Source of the DNA: Paraphoma chrysanthemicola
Taxonomy: Eukaryota; Ascomycota; Dothideomycetes; Pleosporales; Phaeosphaeriaceae
Reading direction: 5' to 3'
Length of the DNA: 64,000 nucleotides
NCBI GenBank assembly: GCA_020744225.1
Contig: JAGMWG010000009.1
Coordinates: 496,001 to 560,000, forward strand
A program made the position numbers and the translations under genes. Below are positions 34,901 through 46,840 of the stretch, in pieces. Numbering within the stretch: position 1 is the first letter of the stretch; every line of letters starts with the position of its first letter. The notes under the pieces are model-generated. The model saw only the letters and a program-made list of their open reading frames with translations, searched no databases and had not been told where the DNA came from.

Positions 34901-36996
34901 CACCTGCGTGACAACTGAAACGTCTACACTATCCTCTTCCCTACTAGTCGTGGGACGGAACATCAGGATGTCGTCTCCAGGTCCACCGCATCCCTTTCGA
35001 CCAATGTACACAGATAGCGAACCTTCACGATCTAGTGTCAAGACTGGTGGTGTTGCTGATGGCAGTGCTGACGGGGCAATGACATTTAGCTCATTGCGGC
35101 TACAGAGGCTAGCCAGGTATGAAAGTTCGGAGAGCTCTGCAGGTGAAACTATGGCACCAATGTCATTTCGATCGGCGTAGCGTGTGCTAGAGCGAGTCGC
35201 ATCCAGATCGAAACCGACAACCTGGGCTCTGGTACCGCCCGACAGTGTTGCAACGCGACTCCAGACGTTGTCGAGTCTGGAGACCTTCGCGGTGTTATGA
35301 TCATTCGTCCATACAAGGAGACCGTCAAGTTGAAAGGCTTGATAGAATCCCAAGTCGAGGAGGCCAGCATTTGTCTGAACTGGTGTTGACAATACTGGTT
35401 CCATGGTGATCTTATTTCGCAGGTCATGAACTTTCATGCCAACATAAGGCAGATTAACGTCTTCACCACCTTTCGAGAGCTTGAGGTTTTTGGCCTTCTC
35501 AAGAATCAAGCCGAACAGCAGTCGTGTACCCTCAAACAGTCGACGGGGATCTGATCCGACAATCGGCATCGGCACGACCATCTTGAGCACTTCATAAAGA
35601 CACTGTGCTAGCGCAGCACGCTCTGAGTTCCGAGGCGTCTCGCCTCGCATCAGGATGTAGGTCGCGCGTACAGCCGGAGGAAATCGTGTCAGCAGGTAAA
35701 TCATGTGTAACACGGCATCCTGCCGCACGTCCTCCATGACTTTACCCGCAGTGAGGTTGGCAAATACACGTAACGTGGAAAGTAGGTTTGCGAGGCCGCG
35801 GTCGGACTGCCCGTGAGGATGTTCCCAAGCATCAGACTTCTTGAAGATGCCTGCCTTGCCGTGACCAAGCTCGATCTGACCATGCGTCCAGCGCTGGACT
35901 GCATAAATGTTAAGCACTCCACTGATGGCACAGTCGTCAAGGCCTGCATCCTCGAGGGTCGTATTGGCGTTATGGGCGGTAATCTCGATAGGACATTCAG
36001 AGGTGTGGAAATCAACAATGAGCTTACGGTACTCTGTTGCAGCACCTGCGCCTTCTCTGGACATGCCCTTGGCAATATGCCCGTCTTTTGAGCAAATTGC
36101 GAGGACTGGTAGCTTGATGTACTGCCTGCTGCCTAGGGGCCCAGAAAATTCTCTCACTCCGCCGATGATGTTCAGGATCTTGCCGGGATGGACCATAAAT
36201 TCCTTGGCGATTTCGTGCAACCGATCGGACGTAGTGCTGTCGACGGGTCGTGCAACGACCTCGTTGTTTCCATTGACCACAATCACCGTGTGAGAAGCTT
36301 TGAACGCCTCGGCACCCTCCTCATTGAAAGCAGCATGCTCGTCAATCTGCCTAGCCAGGCTGCAGTTGCACTCAAGTTCCGTGCAGGTGCCATCGTCCGC
36401 CGGATATCCAAGGTGTTGCTGGACGTGGGACCTCAATTCCTTCAGCGTAGAATTCAGAGGAAGAGCATCTTGCAGCGGTTGAATGGTATCGATGCTGCCG
36501 GAGCGGGCCTGCTCTGGACTTATGACCCGAATCTTGAGCATGCGCTCGCCTGTCTGAGGTTTGTGTTGCGGAGACTGAATCGGATTGTTCGCGTTCTTTA
36601 CCTATATCGCAAGAATTAGCCTGTTCATGACGCATCTCTACAGGTGCCAGTCGAAGTGCCGGGAGTTACGAGCTGTGGTAAGAGGCTGATGTCGCACAAG
36701 GCTGTACAATGAAGCTGCAAGTCACTTACCTGGAAGACGACCACAACGGTCTCCTTGGCGCCAGGAAGGACATCAGCGAGTGTGTCGGCCAGATATAACA
36801 TTGGGCCATCCGGCTCCTCCAGATGCAGTGTAGCATCGGCCTCACTCAAGTTGAGCGTCGTATCTTTGAGTCGGAGCCTGATCGCGTCGACCAAGGCTGA
36901 ACAAGGCTGCGTTGAGTCGAGAAGGACAAGCAACTTGTCTCTTCGCTCTCCAGCGATGACCTTGACGGTGTACCTGGCTTTGGTCTGGGTCGCCAT
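31952..36996 (-). CDS. VWA/U-box/E2 ubiquitin-conjugating chimeric protein
   Basis: Exons 36996-36730, 36601-33064, 33012-32368 and 32316-31952 give 1604 residues. The N-terminus (1-89) looks like a ubiquitin-type beta-grasp and a second similar segment begins near residue 110. The MIDAS motif DLSSS of a von Willebrand A domain stands at about 694-698. A U-box (VPHDFCCHISSEIMDDPVIT, then TYERKNIERW) covers about 883-954. The rest of the VWA fold follows: LDVLKQMFDAF at about 1205, the Thr region GDTAAWDS near 1267 and SDGED at about 1295-1299. The C-terminus is an E2 fold with HPN at 1520-1522 and the likely active Cys1530 in RHGRICHSILDRNW. The protein thus carries both E2 and E3-type modules, so a self-contained ubiquitin ligase is inferred. 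Exon 2 alone is 3.5 kb without a stop. The intron 1 acceptor is the least certain join. Confidence 0.85.
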
Positions 36997-37581
36997 GCTG
37001 CAGCTGTTGGTGTCAGAGTTGCAGCGAGCGCGGGGTGGTGAGGAAGGGTTGCGCGGCTGAGCTGAAGCTTAAAAGTGGCAGGCACACGCAAACACGTGCT
37101 CACGTGAAGCTGGCAGGCACGACTGAAAAGTGAGAGCAGACTGTAGAGCTTTCGAGACATAGCCTGCGCAAACGGTAAGCCTTTGATAAACAGACTTATC
37201 GGACTTGTTGCTGTGACAATCGATGGTTAGATGTTAGTTGATTATGCGTACCAAACTCCACGGATTTCTCGGCCCCGTAGCTTACCAGTAGACAAGTTTT
37301 GCATTGCGTCATTAAAGTTGCTCCCGTTCACTGATTTTTGGTAGAAATTTGGAAGGCAGCCAGACTGCTGTAAGAACGGGTTGTTTGATTCTGCTCTGTA
37401 ACGATGCGAGGTGAGCACCCACGACTTCCTGCGTGTGTGCACCGGGGTATGTAACGCCTAGACTACCGTCAACCAACCAGATCTATACCGTGTACAATGT
37501 ACAATCTTCGCTTCTAGAAAAGCCAGCCAGAATGTATTCGTAACCTTAAAACCAAAGGAAATACGGGTATCATTGCGCGTG
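36997..37581. other. intergenic region
   Basis: Promoter of the E2/U-box gene and 3' flank of the glycosyltransferase. No gene seen. Confidence 0.5.
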
Positions 37582-38831
37582 TCACATGTAGTCGTCCAGG
37601 ATGGGGCCGTCATCCTCGTCTTCTGCCTCCTTGTACAGATAAGTCTCAGAGTTCTCCATCAATTCTTTCCGCAGCAGGTCCGTCATCGATTGTAGCATGG
37701 CGACCTCTGTGCTGCGCTTCGTCATTCCCTTGGCAATCGTGTGATGTCGCACGAATTGGCCCGTACAATTGTCCGCGATGAAGCCACTATCGGCGATGCC
37801 GGGGAAGCCCATCGCATCGTCGCAAGGAATTTCGATGATGTTCGTCTTGTTGGGGTTAAAATCGTGACGAATGTATTGCGAGAATGCCCTCTGTTCGTGC
37901 GCCCACTCTTCTCTCCAGCGGCCGCAGCCGGGGTAACGTAATTCATCTGGGCAGTCCTTCCATGCCGTTAACAATTCGTAGGTGTAGTTGAGCGCTTGCG
38001 CGACGATCAGGCCGGTGTTAGCCTCAAGCTTCTCAGGCGTGGCTTCCCCCATGCGTACGTCGAGCGGCATGGCGATCGATGTTTCCGGCGTGATGCCCCA
38101 GCGGTTGAACATCCACTCGAGGGGGACTTCGAGATGCTGCCAAGTTGCATCTGCATCGATAAAGACGACGAATTTGTAGCCGGAAAGCAGATCGAGTAAG
38201 ACGTGCGGTTTCACCCAAGTGTTGTGGAGCCCCACAAGCTCGCGAGCGTTGAAGAACTTGTAGTCGTAGCCATGGATTTGCGCTGTTTTCATTAGCGATG
38301 AAGTGGCAATTTAACCTTGGTCGGGATCGTACCATAGAGAAAGTGGTTCATTTGGCTGGCGCTGATCATACCGCCATCGCCTTCCGACAGGGTTTCCCAG
38401 TTCATCCGACTCTGGTTCCAAAGCTCATTTGCACCTTCAGGCACCCGTGTATCGATATCCACGATCAAGATCTCATTGTGCAACCGCTCGCTCCACCAAG
38501 GCCCGTCTCCACTAGTCATGAAGGTGTTTCCGGACGGATCCGTGAATGATGGCGAACCCACTGGAAGCCTGATCGCATCGTATAGTATTTGGAAGGCATC
38601 CCGTATCGAGGGTCTTTTGTGCGGCTCCTTGCCTGTTGAGTGGTCGATGTTCTCGTTGAGCCTGCCCCCAGCTCGGCTGCTCTCAGAAAGATTGGACGTC
38701 GTGTACAGGAGACACAATACTACAAAAACAGCGGCGCTGAGGACAACTACTCTTGGTAAAGATGCGATGCGACCGCTCATCCTACCGAAGCGAGAATTGG
38801 GAGATAGGAGGGCATCTCGACTGAACGACAT
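37582..38831 (-). CDS. type II membrane glycosyltransferase, GMA12/MNN10-like (GT34)
   Basis: Exons 38831-38333 and 38282-37582 (50-nt intron with a CGCTAATG branch point) give 399 residues. There is a short basic cytosolic tail and a single hydrophobic anchor at about residues 26-45 (VVVLSAAVFVVLCLLY), then a lumenal domain. The splice makes FLYAQIHGYDYKFF, a typical entry into the catalytic fold. The metal and sugar-nucleotide DxD motif is FVVFIDADATW. A further marker is NTGLIVAQ, and the HEQ motif is present (AHEQRAFSQYI). The fold and anchor suggest a Golgi galactosyl- or mannosyltransferase that extends N- or O-glycans. Donor and acceptor cannot be told from sequence; a GT34 assignment is likely but not certain. 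Confidence 0.8.
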
Positions 38832-41229
38832 AGCGAACGTGGGCGTCAGGAGGGGACGCTGCGGAACAATGGATGGTGTTATGGAGTCAGCGATGTTGCG
38901 TCATGGGTGGGCTTCCAGGTCCTCTTGCACGAACAAAAAATTCGGCATGAACGAGGGTAGCTATTGGAAAGCATGAAAGCAACAGCGGATTCTAGGCTTT
39001 AAGGGTATTCTTAGCTTGTTGATCAGGGGCCTAGTGGCGCATCCGATTCCATCTTGGCCTTACCAAACGTCTCCAGGCGCCCTGCATGCTGAGGGCTTAC
39101 GGTAGCCCACTGGCGGGGTTCCCGGTCGTTGCCGCTCCCTATCCCTTGAGCCACTAACTTGTGCCTTGCTGGCAGAGCAGGTGTAATACCGGCCAAACGG
39201 GGATTCTATGTTCCAGATGACGTCCTACATATCTCGACTTTTCACGATCTGAACTGAGGCAGGCCCTGGTTGAGCTCTGACAGATCAGCACTTGCAGTCG
39301 ATCGTGATTGTAAAACGCAGTTTTGTAAATCTCCGCGACGTCGCATGGGGCTAAGCCCACGATTGTGGTTAGCGACCTGATATGGGACACCCCTATCAGA
39401 CACATTCTGAAGCTTGATTTAGCGATTCGAGCTAATTGTCTTTGTGTAAGCTGAGCTAGCTCTGGAGCGCCATTATTTAGGACAGCGCGATAGCTGTGTC
39501 GCGATGGCTGCCCCCGAGACCATGAATCAAGCAGACAAAGCGCTAGGCGGGGTCCCCACGCACTGAGGGGCTTTGCTCTGTGGTGATCGTCTTTGTGAGG
39601 CAGTAGCACCATTCGAATGTGGATATCGGACGTTGAGGTGCAGTCCCAGGGTAAGCTTTTTGAAATTTCGCTGACCAGCCCTAACGCCCCGTGGTGCTGG
39701 GATCTGGACCAGGCTGACGGGAGCCGGCATCCACATCCAATCGTAGAAAACCGCATCAAAGACATGATAGCCACCTTTGTTCAAATGCGTCAGACCGTCT
39801 AGATTCACAAAGCAGCTCGAATTTCAGCTCGCACAATGTCGCGTCTCTTTGACCGAGGTAGCAGATGTGCTAATTGCATTCCTGAATGTTTAGGGCGTTT
39901 GCAAGGGAGGATCGAGCACGGCGTACACTAGGTCCGTTAAGTGTCCTAGCTGATCCTCGAAAAACGCCATTAGCTTAGTTTCGTCAGCACAGGCATGATC
40001 CCCGTCTCCCTCGCTCGTGTTCAGCTCTGCGAAGAAAGAGCCAATGGTACTCGACATCATCATCTATTTTCGCAATAATCGGAGTCTCTTTGACTCTGGA
40101 ACCGAACGCAGATTGATCCGACGCCGCACTCCGATGGGAACTCTTGCTGCTCTTCTGGACATCACAAGCGCCAGGTTCACCTCAGCCCGCCCGTATTGCA
40201 ATGGCTTGTACCGACCAATTTCCCAGTGCCGGATGGGGATGTGTGGCTTCACATCGTGGGCAATTCTCATCCCTAGTTAGGTCGTGATGTCGTACACGGC
40301 GGCATTTGACATTACTCTCATGATTGGATTGACGCTGCACAGAGCAATTGCTGTGCGTTGTTTACGCAACCATGGCGCGATGGCCGCTGGAAGAGTCTCT
40401 GGATTGTGCGGCCTCGCTTTGGGCCGCCGTGGGGGCAGCTCCACTCCGTACTCGTGTTGGGCGGACACATGTATGGAATTAAACTAGTGCTGACATCGGG
40501 ACCGTTGGAGACATGCATCATGCGCAACACAGTGCTATTGCCACAATCGGAGACAAGTCGAGGCTGGTGGCTGTCTTGCGCTCCTCAGACAGTAATTGAT
40601 GACGTGTGCAGAGTTCGACCTCTTACTTTGGCGCTGGCTTTCGTGAGCATCCTCGCGACTGGACAGCATTCGTGGCCAGGTTGTAAACATGTGATCTGTT
40701 TCCTCTTGTCGGACTGAAGGTGCAGACAAGCTGGCTGCATGCGCAGCTCAAAAACGGCGAAAAGTTGATCTTACCAGAATAAATGTGTGAGTCTACTGTT
40801 CAACTGAGGAACAAAATTGAAGTTGACATTGGCTGAAGGCTCGGTTCAAGCGTGTAAGTTCGTACCTGTACCGATTGCATGTCGCCCAAGCGGAGTGATG
40901 GTTTCCATCCAATAATCCACAGCTTTGACATCATGGCTATGGCATCGATGAAAGTGAGGAGCATATCACGGCATCATATAGAGCCATGTTGAAGCCGCAG
41001 ATGCGAACGCGGGAGGCGCATAGTGACTTGATGCCGCTTATCGATAAAGCGCGACAAGTGTCCTTTCGCGTCTCTCCACATAATTTCACCACCGATTCCA
41101 CAAACACCACAGCAACAACCCCTCCACTCTCTTCAACACCACACAAACACCACAATCCCTTACCTCCAGAACCCCAAGATCAATCCACATTACCACATAC
41201 CCCAGAAAACCCCATACCATCTTTTCATC
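38832..41229. other. 2.4-kb intergenic region without a recognisable gene
   Basis: Open frames of up to 206 codons occur on the minus strand (39154-39774), with overlapping frames at 39527-39808 and on the plus strand at 39617-39802. None has a family motif and codon choice looks random. The right end is the promoter of the Sec72-like gene, with a C/A-rich leader from about 41090. Confidence 0.45.
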
Positions 41230-41838
41230 ATGGAGAGCCCAGAAACATTCACCATGCTCCCCCTCACAATGGACCCAACCACAAAAGCAATCTCGGCATC
41301 ACACACGCCCACAAACGCCCTCACAACCGAACTCGCCAACCTCAACGCCCTCCACCGCTCGCTCCTCAACGTCGAAACCCCAACCGGCACCCCGCCGCCC
41401 CCGGTCCCCGTCAACCCTAAGCGCAGCGCGCAAATCGGCAAACTGCGCGAATCCGGTAACGCCGAGTTCCGCAAGGGCAACCACAGCCAGGCTGTGAAGC
41501 TGTACGGCCTGGCGATTGAAATGGCGCTCGGACGACCGAGTTGGGAGCCGTCGGGGCTGGTGCGCGAGGAAGTTTCGGGGCTTTTGAGTAATCGCGCGCA
41601 GGCGAATATGGCGCAGCAGAACTGGGCCGAGGGCGCGGTGGACGCGGAGGCCAGTGTGGAGATGAAGAAGGTCGGCAATGCGAAGGGGTGGTGGAGGCGC
41701 GGGAAGTGTTTGCTGGAGATGGGCAGGTTGGAGGAGGCGGAGGCGTGGGTTAGGCAGGGGTTGGAGTTTGAGAGTACGGAGACGGATTTGGTGGGGTTGA
41801 AGGAGGAGATTGAGAAGAGGAAGGGTGGGGTTGCGTAG
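41230..41838 (+). CDS. SEC72: Sec72-like TPR translocation protein
   Basis: A single exon of 202 residues. Sec72 belongs to the Sec62/63 complex that serves post-translational import of proteins into the ER; its TPR domain docks cytosolic chaperones. The sequence has three helical TPR units from about residue 75: LRESGNAEFRKGNHSQAVKL, then LLSNRAQANMAQQNWAEGAV, then GWWRRGKCLLEMGRLEEAE. The N-terminal 70 residues are Thr/Pro-rich. Size and motif order match filamentous-fungal Sec72 homologues. It is convergent with the Pho88/Snd3 gene. Confidence 0.85.
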   Translation: MESPETFTMLPLTMDPTTKAISASHTPTNALTTELANLNALHRSLLNVETPTGTPPPPVPVNPKRSAQIGKLRESGNAEFRKGNHSQAVKLYGLAIEMALGRPSWEPSGLVREEVSGLLSNRAQANMAQQNWAEGAVDAEASVEMKKVGNAKGWWRRGKCLLEMGRLEEAEAWVRQGLEFESTETDLVGLKEEIEKRKGGVA

Positions 41839-42338
41839 GGACGGTGAAGTGTAGGGGGCATTGCATGGAGTTTTTGGCGTTGGGGGTCTGTCTGATCGCA
41901 TGGGATTCGATGATATCCTGTGGGAATTCAACGTCTGACTTCTGAAAAGATGGCTATTTGTGCAGAAGACTTCTATCAAATCATGGTTTCAATGAGATTC
42001 TCCGTGTCTAGTGTGGACGTGGGTGTCGGTTTGTGAGTTTAATGCGCACCACGGCTGACACGCTGTGCATATCGGTGAGCAGGACTGGGCTACTCAGGAA
42101 GTAAGGTCTGTCTTAGGACGACCATGCTCGTGCGGTAGCATTGGGTTTGTTTTGATGAGAATCAACAATTCTCTTAGAAGTACTTCAAAAACGCACATGG
42201 ATTTTATAGTATACAATTAGCGATTATGATAGCAACGCTCCCAGTGCTGCCGTCAATGATGTGGCAGCACGGCGCTGATATCCAAGAATGAGCATCCTCA
42301 ACCTCCTCCACGAGGCATGCAATTTGATAGATAAGCAT
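41839..42338. other. convergent intergenic region
   Basis: 3' flanks of the Sec72-like and Pho88/Snd3 genes. No gene seen. Confidence 0.5.
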
Positions 42339-43091
42339 CTACTCGTCCTTGACGCCACCGCGTCCGGCACGCTCAGCGGCTTCGATGCTCTTCTTATCTG
42401 TCTTGATCTCGCCGCCCGACATGGCGCCCATCATGCCTCCTGCCGCCTTCCATGGTCGCTGCAGATCGCCCGTTGCGGACTGGCCCAACAAGTGGATCTT
42501 AACCAAGTTGCCCTCGAATGCGCCCTTGAGCGGGATGATGGACTGAATGAGCAGGGGGTTGGTGTACTTGAAGTAGATGTGCATGACAGCCATCATGCCG
42601 ACACCCATCAACTGCGCCTTGTATGCCTCGCGGAGCTTCGTGAGATCGTAGGCCTTGACCGTGGTTGCGACGAACTTGGGCTCCTCGCCGGAACCCATGG
42701 GAGCAGGCTCGACGTATTTGACGACGGTCATGTCTGGTGGATGTCAGCATGCGATTCCTGGCGCAAGGGCAAGCGAAGAGGCTGGAGTGGTGAGAACGCA
42801 CCATTTTTTTTGTTGATCTTCTGCTGGACGAAGAAGTAGATACCCGCGATGATGATGTTGGAGACGACATAGAGAGCGCGCACGCCGTTGAGCACGTTCG
42901 GGTCATCGAAGGGTATCTTCTTGGAGATTTGCATAAAACCCCTACGTTTTCATTAATTCTGTGAGGCAGTTGCTTGATGGATGCGAGGCGTACAAGATGA
43001 TGACCAAGTTTGTACTACAAGATGTTAGCAATCTGTCTATCTGCGCGAAGGCGAGTGCGGTTCTGACGTACATTTGCGGGCTGATGGCCAT
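42339..43091 (-). CDS. PHO88: Pho88/Snd3 ER membrane protein-targeting factor
   Basis: Four exons, two of them tiny: 43091-43072 (20 nt), 43014-42994 (21 nt), 42941-42802 and 42733-42339, giving 191 residues. The splices build MAISPQITNLVIILGFMQIS, the characteristic N-terminus, followed by KKIPFDDPNVLNGVRA. Two hydrophobic segments lie near residues 8-16 and 35-50. The last splice gives KINKKNDMTVVKYVEP, a family hallmark. Pho88 was first named for phosphate transport and was later identified as Snd3 of the SND pathway, which targets proteins to the ER membrane. The raw frame beginning at 42934 misses the true N-terminus. Confidence 0.92.
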
Positions 43092-43571
43092 TGTGAGGGA
43101 GGAGGCAGTGGCCGGAAACTGAGCTGATAGAACTGGATGGTGCGACGAGTGTCGGTTGTGAAGGAGAAGAGGGCGAGTGTGAGGGGAGTGATGCGAGCAA
43201 TGCACGAGTGTTGCGCCGTCGAAGTTTGGTGGGAGAGGGTGCTTGGCAATGCCGAAAGGCCACGCCTGCTCAACCGAGCGGGCCAGGGTCGGCCCTAGCC
43301 GCAATCAGGTCTGGGAACATTCACTGTTGTTCTAGGGCGGTCCAATCCTTTCTGCGACCACATTTCACTTCACTTAGCACGCTACCATTTCCGGCACGCA
43401 TTCCGGTATCTCAAGCACTTCATTGATGCTCTACGAGCTGGGGTATCTCGTCTATGCTCATATGCACCGAACCATTCCCCCATATATGCAACGAATGCGA
43501 GGACTTATGCATGTACCAACAACGCCGCGCTAATAATCAATCAACTGGACGTCCGCCCCAACGCTATCGCT
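43092..43571. other. intergenic region
   Basis: Promoter of the Pho88/Snd3 gene and 3' flank of the ubiquitin protease gene. No gene seen. Confidence 0.5.
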
Positions 43572-46356
43572 TCACATCACTATACATTCGCGATCCGGGC
43601 GCTTCTTCTCCTTGTGCTTGCTCTTGTCCACGGTCGCGCTTGGCTCCCTGCTCTTGCTTCTGAATCTATTCTTGTCCTTCTTACTCTTACTCCGCGAGAT
43701 ACCGCCACCACCATCTTTCTTCTCCTTCGCAGGGATGTGACTGTGTTGTCCGTTCTCGGCACTGTGTACTTCGTTAATGACAATTACTGGATCGTCTGCA
43801 GCTGCCAGCTCGGTCGTCACCAGCTTGTCTTTGCTGCCGCGGCCCGTGAGCCTTGACAGCGTGAGTGACAACCTGGTTTCGTTTGTCGGGCTGCTTGTGC
43901 GGCTCTTGTTCCCTCCAGACATCCAGATTCTCGAACCGCGCCGCGAGGGTGATAGAAAGCCAGCCTTCTGGTCCTCGGGCGTGGGAGGTTGGGTACGGCC
44001 GCGCGAGGCGCTATGTATGCTTCCATCGAGATCCTCAAAGGCAATACTGCTTCGTCGGTTGCTGGAGATGCTAGTGCGGCCAATGATTTCCTCAGAGTGC
44101 TGTTCTGATTGCGCACCGGGCATCGTAACCTTTTCCCAGTCTCCGCCAGTATCGGTCTCCGTGGCGACTGTAGAAGCCAGCGTCTCCCTGGATGGGTCCA
44201 CCGAAGGCAGGCCAGACTGCGACTCGTACTTAGGCGGGTCTCCGCGCGCTGCCAATTCCTCATCAATGGGTTGAACTTGATAGAACAACAAGTATGGCGA
44301 CTCGTCACGGAGAGCCTTCTTGATGTCGACTTCTGCAACACGAAGATTTGCGAGATCATCGAATCGGTGCCATGTATCGACGTCTTGGTCGTCATCAGTG
44401 TGAGCTGTGGTAGGTCGCTCTCTATTCGTTGCCCGAATGAGAGCAACGTAATGCCCGGAATCTACAGACACTCCACGATGGCAGACGACGGATTGCAATA
44501 CTAGCTTGAAGTTGCCAAACAATGGACCCTCCTCGTTCATTCGATCGTCAGAGATGAAGTGAGGCAGCCCAATTTCCAAAGGAATGTCAATGAAAGTGTC
44601 CAGACGTTTTGGCGCGCCATTGGCAGTCATGGTGTACCGCTTGAGGCAGATACCCAGTACCGGACGTTTCACCGAGAAGTGTGCTGCAACTTGGGCATCA
44701 CTCTTAGGGACATTGTCGGTGTACCACGCTGCGTGTTGTTAGAATGAACTGCAAGCTAATATGGTAAAGCACTTACGGATAAGACTGAAGAATTGCCAGG
44801 CCGGCATCAAAATCTCCTTTCTAAGGAGCGATGCAGACCTCGGCCGTCCGCTTGAGCTGTTATCTAGCATCTCCTGCAAATGCTTCTTCTCGTCGAACCT
44901 CCACGTCTCGGACTTGCGTGCAAAACGTTGAGTAAATATACTATCCGCCCGCCGACGTCCGTCGAGAACAGGTCGTGTCGGGGTTGAGGGTGTCCCTGGC
45001 TCCATGGCCGTCGGTGTTGCAACAAGAGGAGACTCAGAGCCAGTCAGCTCCAGTGTCTCTACATGTATCGTCTCGTTCTTCTCAGGATCCTTGTCCACTT
45101 GGATCTCATCCTTTGACTTTTGGGACGCTATTGTGTTCTGTCGCTGCAGATAGCGCTTTACTTCAATGCGATTGTTGAAGTAGGTCTCGAGACAATCTTC
45201 CAGCGTGATGACATGGTCGCCCTCTTGCTCTGGGATAGCCACTTCCAGCAGACGCTCGTTCACAAACTTGTGGTCGTCTTCTTTGTCTTCCCGTCCCGTG
45301 TGGTAGATGTCCATCTTCAATGTGAGTAGTGGCAGCTCTAGGGCGCCAGTGATGAACGTGAAGGCTTCCGAGGCGTCTTGCTGGCAGACTAGTGCTGCTT
45401 CTTCCCAGCCACACTGGGCGAGAGCGTCCTGGAGGTGTTTGGTCTGTACAAGGATCAGTTGAGGTCAGCATACTAGAATGCTAAACTGACAAGTTCGACT
45501 CTGATAAGCTGCCCTGTCCGCAAAAGATTCACCCAGAGGCGCAGGACAGCGGCAAGTTTCCTCCTTGGCTCATCTTCAAAGTTATCGTACAGCATTGCCT
45601 CGAAGCTGTCCAACCGAGCGAACATGGCAAAGAGTAATGCGTCCAGATAGCAGGTCACCATGTTTCTGTTGACGGCCCCGAGCATGGTGACATTGGAATT
45701 GTAATCCTTCAATTCGCCTTCGAACGATTCGTTAGCTAGGACAAGGAGGTCGTAGGCCTTGTCGAGGTCATCCGGACACCACTGCAGGGCATGGCTCGCC
45801 TGCTCTTCTTTCATTCTTGTGATGCCCACTCCTTGTAGCCGGGTGAGGAGCATCTTGACCTGTCCCGTGTCAATTGCGAGCCATGCATTTTCCACCGTTG
45901 CCCACGCACCTTCTTCTCTTCATCTTTGTCGGCGGAGGTCTGAGAGTCTTCATTGGTGAAGATGGTATACAGGTCTGAAGAGACGGGTTGGGGAGAATGC
46001 GACTGCAGAAGAAGCTGGTTAGATGTATATTCGTATGGAGTCTGAGCGATATGAGGCGAAAGAAATGTGCGACTGGAGGTGCTTCGCTGGAGAAATAGGA
46101 AGCCATCCTCGACGGAGGACCGGAGCGCAGACGGCAATTTGTGGTAGAGTGCCTCGAGGCTCTGCGAGTGTCGCCGAGAAGGATGTCGCGCACTTGCACA
46201 GGGGGTATCACTGAGGGCGCGCAGCAACGGAGTCAAGGAATTACATGAAGCGGAAGAATGCAGGCGTACTTTACTGGTGGAGGACTTGGACGAGCGCTTC
46301 TCGTGGTGATGCTTGTCACGACGGCTGAGGAAGCGCGAGACGCCAGACGTCTTCAT
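43572..46356 (-). CDS. ubiquitin carboxyl-terminal hydrolase (USP) with C-terminal CaaX box
   Basis: Cysteine protease that removes ubiquitin. Exons 46356-45910, 45859-45491, 45443-44777 and 44728-43572 give 879 residues. The first 149 residues are Ser/His-rich and basic. The Cys box is AVNRNMVTCYLDALLFAMFA (Cys219), a divergent version of the usual GNTCY. The His box VDSGHYVALIR is followed by TWHRFDDLANLRV. A QQDASEAFTF segment after splice 2 is the QQDAxEF motif. The C-terminal ~220 residues are Ser/Lys/Arg-rich and end in CIVM, a CaaX prenylation signal preceded by a strongly basic tail, so membrane anchoring is likely. ATG 46356 lies 484 bp from the divergent uL5m gene. Confidence 0.88.
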
Positions 46357-46840
46357 GGTGGAGGCTGACGAGAGGGAGACCCATGCGCTGGAGGGCCGCG
46401 AGGTCGCAAGGCGGCCGTGTAAACAGTAACAGTACCGCAAGTGGTAGGCAGCGGGGTAGTAGGCGAGGAAGGTGCAGACGAGGCGTGCGGCAGGTGGGGG
46501 ACAAGACGCGGCTTAACAGCAGCGGGCAGTGGATGACGTGGTGGCGCTGGGGATTGACAGAGTGAATGTGAGTATGTTCGCTCGGCAGCAGCGTCACTAT
46601 ACAAGACTGTACCCGCACATGTACCACGGTTGCTCGCCGTCAGCCGCATGGCTGCGAGCTGCGATGGCTGGATGCGAGCATGCAGCGAAGTGGGGGCGTC
46701 CATTGGCGGAGCGCGGCTCTGTGATCCCTGCGCCGCTCGCATGCAAACTCCGCCAAGACATCGAAAAGTGCACTGCGAGGCCTCGTGCGTCTGATCACGC
46801 ATCACGAAGCAGCAGCAGCACCCCGCGACGTCACAGCACC
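46357..46840. promoter_or_regulatory. divergent promoter between USP and mitochondrial uL5m genes
   Basis: A 484-bp shared upstream region with a short AGC repeat at about 46809-46820 just before the uL5m ATG. Open frames crossing it are not supported. Confidence 0.45.

Noticed and set aside
39154..39774. 206-codon minus-strand frame in an otherwise empty region
   Set aside because: No motif, composition typical of chance, and competing overlapping frames on both strands; no splice model improves it.
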